Shown: in pieces, positions 1-5,969 of the stretch
Position numbering within the stretch: the first letter of the stretch is position 1
Layout: every line of letters begins with the position of its first letter
From: DASRHY01 sp046765875
Lineage (GTDB): Bacteria; Actinomycetota; Actinomycetes; Propionibacteriales; Kribbellaceae
Length of the DNA stretch: 24,658 nucleotides
Direction: 5' to 3'
Assembly: GCA_046765875.1 (NCBI GenBank)
Contig: JBKPSJ010000281.1
Span: 1 to 24,658, forward strand
Notes under the pieces: generated by a model
The model's input: the letters and a program-made list of their open reading frames with translations, nothing else
Told to the model about the DNA's origin: nothing
Database searches by the model: none
Program-made: the position numbers and the translations under genes

Positions 1-457
1 GGTCTTGGCCGTGGTGAGGTCCCGGCCAGCGCCGAGCAGAATGCGCAGCGCTTCGCGGTCACCGTCGGCGCGCGGCGTGGGCAACCGATCGGCGTCCAGG
101 CGCAGCGCGTGCAACGCTGCCAGATGGGCGTCGATCGGGTCGGACTTGCCGCGCCGCCGCTCGCCCCGGCGGGGACCCTCGATCTCCACCCAATCTCGAA
201 CACGGTCAACCCCGCCGCCTGCACCGCCCGGGCCAACCCGATGCCACAGCTGCGGGTGCCCTCGAGCGCGACCACCAGGCGCGGGCCCGGCGCATGCTCG
301 GCGACCCAGGCAAGGGCCTCGGCATAGCCGCGCTCATCATGCCGATCACCACCGTCGCGATCGTGACGCCACTAGGCGCGGTCAACTCAAGAGCGTGTGT
401 ATCGCGGTGCGTGTCGCCACCAACGACGGCGTCGACACCCTCTGCCAACATGGACAT
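1..457 (-). pseudogene. IS110-family transposase remnant, N-terminal half, frameshifted, cut by window edge
   Basis: The reading starts at the ATG at 457 with the IS110 N-terminal signature (VVGGDTHRDTHALEL, first RuvC-like Asp at residue 15). Near 340 the frame is lost, apparently by one missing base. It resumes as DERGYAEALAWVAEHAPG and then VVALEGTRSCGIGLARAVQ, with the second acidic residue. Near 190-215 the frame shifts again and continues as EGPRRGERRRGKSDPIDAHL, then through ...LLGAGRDLTTAKT to base 1. The DEDD-type acidic positions are recognisable, so the protein was once functional, but two frameshifts make it dead. IS110 enzymes are about 400 aa and have a C-terminal serine-dependent domain; that part would lie left of the window. 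No terminal repeat could be placed, as usual for IS110. Family call is firm; exact indel bases are approximate. Confidence 0.85.
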
Positions 458-804
458 GCGGTCTCGGTTCTCCTTCCAGACATGAGGCCGTTAGGTCGGC
501 GCCGGCCTGGGTGGAGTCACCGAGCGGCACATCTGTGACGAGTCACGCGCGCGTGGCACGGACAGGCTTCAATCAAGCCAACCGGTGGGCCAGGCCGGTG
601 CCGGCACTGCCGGGAACAGGTCAGACGAAAGGCACACGCCGCCGCGGGCCAGACCCGTAGCGAGTCACCCGACACCACCAGCACCGATCCTGACGGCAGT
701 CCACCCACAACCGCCGCTACGACACACTCACAGATCCGTGGGTCGGCGGTCCCACCGGTCGCGTTTGGCGCGGACGTGTGGTGGGCGGGTCGTAGGGTCG
801 GGGC
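458..804. other. Intergenic region without a recognisable gene
   Basis: These roughly 350 bases lie between the transposase remnant and the methyltransferase. Open frames exist on both strands, but none encodes a recognisable domain; the long minus-strand frame is mainly the antisense shadow of the methyltransferase. A small palindrome GTGACGAGTCAC sits at 535-546. The right-hand part holds the methyltransferase promoter. The upstream end of the IS110 element probably falls in the left part, but its boundary cannot be seen. Confidence 0.5.
793..804 (+). promoter_or_regulatory. Probable leaderless promoter of the methyltransferase
   Basis: TAGGGT at 793-798 matches the actinobacterial -10 pattern TAnnnT and is followed after 6 bases by GTG at 805, the geometry of a leaderless transcript. 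No convincing -35 box is visible at the usual spacing. Confidence 0.45.
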
Positions 805-1605
805 GTGACGGGATCCGGGGAGATGGCGGGGTTGTGGAGCCGGGCCGCGGCCGACTACGAGCGCAGTGGCGCGGAGTTCTTCGGGCCGCTCGGGCGTGAG
901 TTGGTCACGAGGGCTCGGCTTCAGCCGGGCGACCAGGTGCTCGACGTCGGCACCGGCCGAGGGCATGTGCTGTTCCCGGCCGCGGAGGCGGTCGGCTCCG
1001 ACGGCATCGTGACCGGCATCGACATCGCCGAGGAGATGGTGCGGCTGACGGCGGCCGAGATCGAGCTTCGCGGTCTGCGGAACGTGTCGGTGCGGGTCGG
1101 GGACGCCGCCGCACCCGGTCTGCCCGCTGAGAGCGTCGACGCGGTACTCGGTGGGTTCATGATGTTCCTGCTGCCGGACCCGGCCGCGGCCCTGCGTGCG
1201 TACGCGCGGCTGCTGAGGTCGCCGGGCCGGCTGGCGTTCAGCACGTACGGTCCGCTGGATCCGAACCTGGCCGCGGCGCGATCCCTCTTGCGCGAACTGG
1301 CTGGGATGCCCGAGTCCGAGCCGGACGTCTGGGACGACGAGAAGGCGATGACCGAGGTGGTCGGCGACGCCGGCTTCGACGACGTGACGATCGCCGAGAT
1401 CATCGTCGAGACCCGGTTCGCCGACATCGACCAGTGGTGGCGGTGGGCGTGGTCGGTCGGTATCCGTGCCAGCCTCGAACGCATCGACCCGATCCGCCTG
1501 CGGCACTACCGTCCGGTCATCGAGGAGCACCTGTCGGTCTGGCGCCAACCCGAGGACACCCTGCTGATGCCCACCGCCGTACGCTTCACCACCGCCTCCA
1601 TCTAA
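805..1605 (+). CDS. Class I SAM-dependent methyltransferase (UbiE/Methyltransf_11-like)
   Basis: This 266-aa protein has a single Rossmann methyltransferase fold. The glycine-rich SAM loop QVLDVGTGRGHV is at residues 44-55, the acidic end of strand 2 is GIDIAEEM at 71-78, and a post-motif strand with DAVLGGFMMFLLPDP follows near 112-126, typical of UbiE/COQ5-like enzymes. The substrate cannot be read from sequence. The C-terminal third (roughly 170-266) is helical and Trp-rich, as in small-molecule methyltransferases. The start is GTG 805, six bases after a -10 hexamer; ATG 823 is the alternative, but its GGGGAG is too close to serve well as a ribosome site. It stands alone on the plus strand and converges with the Erm-like gene. 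Family is sure, role unknown. Confidence 0.85.
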   Translation: MTGSGEMAGLWSRAAADYERSGAEFFGPLGRELVTRARLQPGDQVLDVGTGRGHVLFPAAEAVGSDGIVTGIDIAEEMVRLTAAEIELRGLRNVSVRVGDAAAPGLPAESVDAVLGGFMMFLLPDPAAALRAYARLLRSPGRLAFSTYGPLDPNLAAARSLLRELAGMPESEPDVWDDEKAMTEVVGDAGFDDVTIAEIIVETRFADIDQWWRWAWSVGIRASLERIDPIRLRHYRPVIEEHLSVWRQPEDTLLMPTAVRFTTASI

Positions 1606-1607
1606 CC

Positions 1608-1622
1608 GTTGCCCCCGGCAAC
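1608..1622. terminator. Short hairpin between convergent genes
   Basis: GTTGCC and GGCAAC form a perfect 6-bp stem around a CCC loop, placed 3 bases after the plus-strand stop and at the edge of the minus-strand stop. There is no U tract, so it would act as a compact actinobacterial-type bidirectional terminator. Confidence 0.4.
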
Positions 1623-2159
1623 TCAGGTACGGCGCAGGACGAGGACGGCCGAGTCGACCTTGGGCGGCGGGCGAAATGCCATGCGTGGGAGAGGGAGGCC
1701 GATGGAAGCGTCGTAGCGACGTAGCCAGCGTTCGGACCCGCTCGCACGACCCGCGACGTACCGGTTCACCACGGCTCGCTGCAGCACCAGGTCCGCAGTG
1801 ACCAGCCGGGATCCCGGCGCGAGTAGCCGTCGCAGCAAAGCCGTCGAGATCCCGTACGGCGGACTCGCCACAACGCGGAACGGTCTGGTCGGCAACCGCA
1901 GGTCGGACGCGTCGGTCTGGATAACCGTCACCGGCTCGTCGCGGAAACGCCGGCGTAACCCGTCCGCTCGGCCGGGATGCAGTTCGACCGCGAGCACGCG
2001 CGCACCGGCACCGATCAGCGGAGCCGTCAGTGCACCGGTCCCGGCGCCGACGTCGAGCACCAACTCACCGGGGCGGACCCGCGCAGCGTCGACCACCCGC
2101 TCGGCCCAGGTGTTATCGAGCCGATGCCATCCCCACGGGCGTCGCCCGTACCCGGACAC
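1623..2159 (-). CDS. Short Erm/KsgA-like rRNA adenine methyltransferase family protein
   Basis: The 178-aa product carries the Erm/KsgA Rossmann domain: SAM motif LVLDVGAGTGALTAPL at about 33-48, acidic motif VLAVELHPG at 55-63, VIQTDASDL at 79-87, the motif-IV region VVASPPYGIST at 96-106, and the late strand motif FRPPPKVDSAVLVLRR at 162-177. Erm and KsgA enzymes have N-I/L-P-Y at motif IV; here the Asn position is Ser (SPPY). The protein also ends right after the catalytic fold, without the C-terminal helical RNA-binding domain that brings Erm proteins to roughly 240-290 aa. The start is GTG 2159, because an in-frame TGA lies a few codons upstream. True Erm enzymes dimethylate 23S A2058 and give MLS resistance; whether this short form does so is doubtful. 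It lies downstream of the CapA-like and MFS genes on the same strand. Confidence 0.75.
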   Translation of the reverse strand: MSGYGRRPWGWHRLDNTWAERVVDAARVRPGELVLDVGAGTGALTAPLIGAGARVLAVELHPGRADGLRRRFRDEPVTVIQTDASDLRLPTRPFRVVASPPYGISTALLRRLLAPGSRLVTADLVLQRAVVNRYVAGRASGSERWLRRYDASIGLPLPRMAFRPPPKVDSAVLVLRRT

Positions 2160-2243
2160 GACGCACCATCACGAAGAAGTTCATCGCCATGCCGCGACGC
2201 TAAGCCCCCGACCCAGCCACATCAACAGGTTTTCACTCGGACG

Positions 2244-3503
2244 CTACGGCGAACTGATCGGCGTGGCACCGTCCTCGGCGGCTCCGCGGCTGTTCACGAT
2301 CGCTTCGGTACTCCGCTGCGCCTGCCGCAGCCGATCCGGCGATGCCAGGCCACTGCCGTGCGTCCCGAGCTCGTGTCGCACGTCGAGCACTCGCACCGGT
2401 ACCGCAGCCGTGTCCAGCAGGGCAGCGTACTCGGCGTTCGAGGTGTGCCAGCTGCCGTCGGCGGCACGGCGGAAGGTGAACCGGACCAGCAGCCCTTCGG
2501 TGTTCGAAGCCGAGGACTCCGCGTGCGCGGCGACGAAATTGCCGAGCCCGTAGGCCACCCAGGTGTCGCCGATCTTCTCCAGCGGCTGGACGACATGCGC
2601 GTGGTGCCCTACCACGAGGTCGATGTCGGGATCGGCGGCGAATCGGGGCGCCAAGGTGCGCTGCTGCGTGTTCGGCTGGTGGCTGTATTCGGTGCCCCAG
2701 TGGCAGACCAGGACAACGATCTGCGCACCCGCGGCCCGCGCCGTCTTCGCCGCCGCACGGATGCGCGACTCGTCGAGGCGGTTCGCGCGCCAGGTGTCGC
2801 CGCCCGGGTACGGAAGGCCGTTGAAGCCGAACGTGTAGCTGAGCAGCGCCACCTCGACGCCGCGGACGTCGATCAGCACGGGCGTCACCGCCTCAGCCGG
2901 TGTACGCGCGGTGCCGGCATGCCGCAGCCCGACAGCGTCGAGTGTGTCCAGGGTTCGCGTCACGCCGGCCGCGCCACCGTCGAAGCTGTGGTTGCTGGCC
3001 GTACTACAGGCGTCGTACCCGGTCTGCTTCAGTGCCGTGGCGACCTGCGGCGGGGCCGAGAACCGCGGGTAGCCGTGGTAGGGCCCGGCCGCCGGCGCAA
3101 GCGGGGTCTCTAGGTGGCAGATCGCGAGGTCCGCTCCGCTGACCAGCGCTTTCACCGGTGCCAGCGCGGGCGCGAAGTCCATCGCTCCATGGCCGTCGAA
3201 TCGGGCTGTCGCCCACAGCCGTTCGTGCAGGAGTACATCGCCGGTGATAGCGATGCTGATCCGGTCGGTCGCTGCGGTCCCCGCGCTCCCCGGCACGCTG
3301 TGCGAGCTCTGTGGGTCCTGTGGGCTCTGTCGGCTCTGTGGGCTCTGCGTGCGCCCGCTCGGGGTACTGGATGGCTCCCCGGACACGTCTGGCGGCGTGT
3401 TGGTGCAACCGGCGAACAGCGCGGCGAGCAGGCCGACGACCAGCAGCGCGCGACGCGGCCGGCAGGTCAGGGACACACTCATTCGACGCAGCAAAGACGG
3501 CAC
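2244..3503 (-). CDS. CapA-family (poly-gamma-glutamate synthesis-like) lipoprotein
   Basis: This 419-aa protein has a basic N-terminus, a hydrophobic stretch ALLVVGLLAALFAGC and a lipobox ending in Cys33, so it should be a membrane-anchored extracytoplasmic lipoprotein. Residues 34-80 are a Ser/Pro/Gln-rich linker with tripeptide repeats. From about 82 onward it has the CapA metallophosphatase-like fold: ITGDVLLHE, LAICHLETPLAP, ASNHSFDGGA, CHWGTEYSHQP, GHHAHVVQPLE and YGLGNFVA. These Asp/His/Asn blocks are the metal-site motifs of the family. CapA of Bacillus acts in poly-gamma-glutamate capsule export, but no pgs/cap ligase is nearby, so a general cell-envelope role is all that can be said. 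Start is GTG 3503 or, more economically, ATG 3482 (residue 8), which gives a normal 26-residue signal peptide. Confidence 0.85.
   Translation of the reverse strand: MPSLLRRMSVSLTCRPRRALLVVGLLAALFAGCTNTPPDVSGEPSSTPSGRTQSPQSRQSPQDPQSSHSVPGSAGTAATDRISIAITGDVLLHERLWATARFDGHGAMDFAPALAPVKALVSGADLAICHLETPLAPAAGPYHGYPRFSAPPQVATALKQTGYDACSTASNHSFDGGAAGVTRTLDTLDAVGLRHAGTARTPAEAVTPVLIDVRGVEVALLSYTFGFNGLPYPGGDTWRANRLDESRIRAAAKTARAAGAQIVVLVCHWGTEYSHQPNTQQRTLAPRFAADPDIDLVVGHHAHVVQPLEKIGDTWVAYGLGNFVAAHAESSASNTEGLLVRFTFRRAADGSWHTSNAEYAALLDTAAVPVRVLDVRHELGTHGSGLASPDRLRQAQRSTEAIVNSRGAAEDGATPISSP
3307..3351. repeat. Five 9-bp tandem units in the CapA linker
   Basis: Five imperfect copies of CTCTGTGGG lie head to tail and encode Ser-Pro-Gln-like triplets of the linker. 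Nine-base units keep frame, so copy changes would alter only linker length. Confidence 0.7.
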
Positions 3504-3547
3504 AAAGTTGGCAGGCGTGATTCTCGTCCGGAGGACTCACCACGACC

Positions 3548-4774
3548 CTAGACACCTACCGCAACCGGCCTTCGAGCGCCCTGGTCCGGCTCGTGCGACG
3601 TAAGCCGGATGCGCAGCATGAGCAGCGCGGAGGCCAAGCCGAACAGCCCGGCGATAGCCAGCACGAAGCGGTAGTCCAGTACGCCGACCAGCCAGGCGCC
3701 GATCGCCACGGAAATCGTCTGCGGAACGGTCGCCACCACCTCGAATCCGGCATATACGCGCCCTTGCAGATGGTCCGGCGCGGAACGCTGCAGCACAGTG
3801 ATGGCCGAGATTGTGAGCAACGGGAAGCCCGAACCGACCAGGACCCGCCCGGCCATGACGACAGGTAGGTTCTGCGCGATCTGCAGCACCTCGCCCGCGG
3901 CGAACAGTGCCGTACCGATCGCAGCGACCCGGATCTCACCGAGCCGGCGGATCGCCGCAGACGCGAGCAAACCCGCGACGATCGCGCCTATCCCCTGAGC
4001 CAGTTGCATCACGCCGGCGAACTCTGGTCGGCGATGCAGGCCGTCGGATATGACCGCCCAACTGGTCGACTCGCCGAACCCCACAACCAGGGTCAGCACG
4101 ACCGCCGCGACGGTGAGCGGACGCAGCACCGGGCTGCGCCGGATGAACGCCAGACCGGCGGTGATCTGCGCGACCACATGCCCGTCCGGTTGCGAGGGCT
4201 TCGGCTCACGTACGGACAGACTCCAGGTGAACGCGGCCGCTGCGAGGAATGTCGCCATGTCCAGCAGCACGACGGCCGGCCCACCAAACGCTGCGAACAG
4301 TCCGGCACCGGCGAGCGGAGCCAGGATCCGCAGGCTCTCCTGGGCCGTACGCAGCGCACCATTGGCCGCTGCGAGGAGATCGCCGGGCAGCATCCGGGTC
4401 AGCAAGGCGGACTGGGCCGGCTCGATGACGATGTCGACCGCGCCGTACAGCAGCATCACGACGTACACGATCCAGACATCACCGGCGTCGCGGACGGCGA
4501 GCAGTGGTATGAGGATCAGCGCGCCGAGAATGTTCAGCAGGATCAGCAACGGTCGGCGACGTACCCGGTCGACGACCAATCCGGCCAGCGGTGCCGCGAT
4601 CGCAGGCGCGAGGAAGAAGAGGAACGTCAGGCCGGCCGCGCTGTTGCTGCCCGTCAGCGTCTTGACCCAGATCGCGCAGGCCATCCACATCGAACTGTTG
4701 CCGAGCAGCGACAGCGTCTGACCGGTCAGGTAGCGGCGGGCATCGGACCGCGCGAGTAGTCGCCGGTAGCTCAT
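3548..4774 (-). CDS. MFS transporter, 12-TM drug/metabolite exporter type
   Basis: The 408-aa protein has about twelve hydrophobic segments, and the loop 2-3 motif LAGLVVDRVRRRPLLI near residues 63-78 is the classic MFS signature (G-x3-D-R-x-R-R). It resembles the MFS_3/enterobactin-exporter group common in actinomycetes, usually efflux pumps of unknown substrate. Its ATG overlaps the stop of the preceding regulator remnant (ATGA at 4771-4774), so the two were one translationally coupled unit: a regulator and the exporter it controlled. The CapA-like gene begins 44 bases downstream and may be co-transcribed. With the regulator broken, the exporter may be constitutive or silent. Family is firm, substrate unknown. 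Confidence 0.88.
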   Translation of the reverse strand: MSYRRLLARSDARRYLTGQTLSLLGNSSMWMACAIWVKTLTGSNSAAGLTFLFFLAPAIAAPLAGLVVDRVRRRPLLILLNILGALILIPLLAVRDAGDVWIVYVVMLLYGAVDIVIEPAQSALLTRMLPGDLLAAANGALRTAQESLRILAPLAGAGLFAAFGGPAVVLLDMATFLAAAAFTWSLSVREPKPSQPDGHVVAQITAGLAFIRRSPVLRPLTVAAVVLTLVVGFGESTSWAVISDGLHRRPEFAGVMQLAQGIGAIVAGLLASAAIRRLGEIRVAAIGTALFAAGEVLQIAQNLPVVMAGRVLVGSGFPLLTISAITVLQRSAPDHLQGRVYAGFEVVATVPQTISVAIGAWLVGVLDYRFVLAIAGLFGLASALLMLRIRLTSHEPDQGARRPVAVGV

Positions 4775-5133
4775 GACCGCCCCTGGTCCACCGGGTAGGC
4801 GAAGAACAGGGTCTCGACCGGGAGCGTCCCATCCGGGCGTGTCTTCGGCCGCTGGCTGCGCTCGGCATACCGTTCGCGGAAGTCATTGGCGACCTTCCGG
4901 TACGCCGCCACCAGTTCGCGCAACTCGTCCGCGGTGAGGTGCAGCATATTCTGCGAGCCGTCCATCGCCTCGAACCACTCACGCGGGTAGCTCGGCGCGG
5001 TCGCGATCGCGCGGCGCATCCGCTGGACATACCGGTCGGGCAGCACCTCGTCCAGCGCCTGCGACGCCCGGGTGAACTCCAGGTCATCAGGCCGGGCGCG
5101 GGTCGGTGATGGTGCGGTTCTCCTCGGCCGTCA
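4771..5133 (-). pseudogene. ArsR-type (HTH_20-like) regulator remnant with the DNA-binding domain deleted
   Basis: The downstream part reads PDDLEFTRASQALDEVLPDR, then SYPREWFEAMDGSQNMLHLT, and ends in LPVETLFFAYPVDQGRS. This is the C-terminal half of the winged-helix regulators that pair with MFS pumps in actinomycetes. Just upstream, in another frame, stands a typical N-terminus, LTAEENRTITDPR, followed at once by TGA (5087-5089). The roughly 70 residues that should lie between them, which form the winged helix, are missing, and the two halves are out of frame. The simplest reading is one internal deletion near 5087-5095. The intact C-terminal frame could still be made from GTG 5046 (91 aa), giving a protein unable to bind DNA. 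The left boundary given here assumes the CTG after the palindrome marks the old start; TTG 5155 is an alternative. Confidence 0.7.
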
Positions 5134-5153
5134 GTCGAGAGATATCTCTCGAC
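5134..5153. promoter_or_regulatory. Perfect 20-bp palindrome, probable operator
   Basis: GTCGAGAGATATCTCTCGAC is identical to its reverse complement. It abuts the old start of the regulator remnant and lies 35 bases before the map start codon, so it is placed to control both directions. A-T rich palindromes of this kind are typical ArsR/PadR-type operators, and the likely original ligand is the now-broken regulator. Confidence 0.7.
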
Positions 5154-5174
5154 AATGTGTCACCGCTGACAGGG

Positions 5175-5187
5175 CACAATTCCTCCC
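5175..5187 (+). promoter_or_regulatory. Possible leaderless promoter of map
   Basis: CACAAT at 5175-5180, one base from TAnnnT, stands 7 bases before ATG 5188, and no Shine-Dalgarno sequence is present (TCCTCCC precedes the ATG). No good -35 box is visible; the palindrome would overlap that position. Confidence 0.35.
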
Positions 5188-5955
5188 ATGGTCGAGCTGA
5201 AGTCACCGGAGGAGATCGCGCGGATGCGCGAGGCGGGCAGGGTGGTCGCGCGGGTACTGGACACGGTGCGCAAGCACGCTGCCGTCGGCACCACGCTCGC
5301 CGATCTGGATGCGCTTGCACGCGAGGTGTTACGCGACGCGGGCGCGGTCTCAACCTTCGACGGCTATCTGCCGCGGTTCGCGCAGACCCCGTTCAAGGGC
5401 GTCATCTGTACGTCGGTCAACGACGCGGTCCTGCACGGATTGCCGGACGGCACCAAGCTGGCCGACGGCGATCTACTCAGCGTCGACTGCGGCGTGACGG
5501 TCGACGGCTGGGCGGCGGACGCGGCGGTGAGCTTCATCGTCGGCGAGCCTCAGGACGGTGACCAAGACGTGATCACGGCCACCGAGCGGGCGCTCGAGGC
5601 CGGGATCGCGGAGGCACGGCCGGGCAACCGGCTCGGCGACATCGGCCGGGCGATCGCCGACGTCAGGGCCGCGGCGGGTTTCGGTACCAACCTGGACTTC
5701 GGCGGGCATGGGATCGGCCGCACCATGCACGAGGATCCGCACGTCCCGAACGGCGGCCGGCCTGGCCGCGGGATGCCGATCCGACCCGGCCTGGTGATCG
5801 CGATCGAGCCATGGTTCTGGCGTGGTACGACGACGCAGTACCGGATCGACGATGACGGCTGGACTCTGCGCTCGAGCGACGGAAGCCGAGGCGCCCACTC
5901 CGAACACACCGTCGCAGTCACTCCCGACGGCCCGGTCATCCTCACCGTCCTCTGA
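5188..5955 (+). CDS. map: Type I methionine aminopeptidase
   Basis: The 255-aa enzyme removes the initiator Met from new proteins in the cytosol using two divalent metals. All expected residues are seen: His83 (VLHGLPD), Asp100 and Asp111 (SVDCGVTVDGWAADAA), His174 (GGHGIGR), Glu207 (AIEPWFW) and Glu239 (HSEHTVAV); His181 is the conserved substrate-side histidine. Length is normal for a type I enzyme without the N-terminal extension seen in mycobacterial MapB. It is not in the usual ribosomal-protein/adk/infA setting, so it is probably a second copy. The start is fixed by the MVELKSPEEIARMREAG N-terminus. It is divergent from the regulator remnant and converges on the radical SAM gene with 9 bases between stops. 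Confidence 0.95.
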   Translation: MVELKSPEEIARMREAGRVVARVLDTVRKHAAVGTTLADLDALAREVLRDAGAVSTFDGYLPRFAQTPFKGVICTSVNDAVLHGLPDGTKLADGDLLSVDCGVTVDGWAADAAVSFIVGEPQDGDQDVITATERALEAGIAEARPGNRLGDIGRAIADVRAAAGFGTNLDFGGHGIGRTMHEDPHVPNGGRPGRGMPIRPGLVIAIEPWFWRGTTTQYRIDDDGWTLRSSDGSRGAHSEHTVAVTPDGPVILTVL

Positions 5956-5969
5956 CCCGCGGCGTCAGA
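5951..5969. terminator. Small hairpin over the convergent stops of map and the radical SAM gene
   Basis: TCTGAC and GTCAGA pair as a 6-bp stem around a 7-base loop and include both stop codons. It lacks a U tract; candidate bidirectional terminator. Confidence 0.35.

Noticed and set aside
535..546. GTGACGAGTCAC as an IS end or target site
   Set aside because: A 12-bp palindrome with no partner; IS110 elements lack clear terminal repeats, so it cannot be tied to the transposase.
517..1548. A 343-codon minus-strand frame opposite the methyltransferase
   Set aside because: The plus-strand methyltransferase is clearly real; the opposite frame shows no family motifs.
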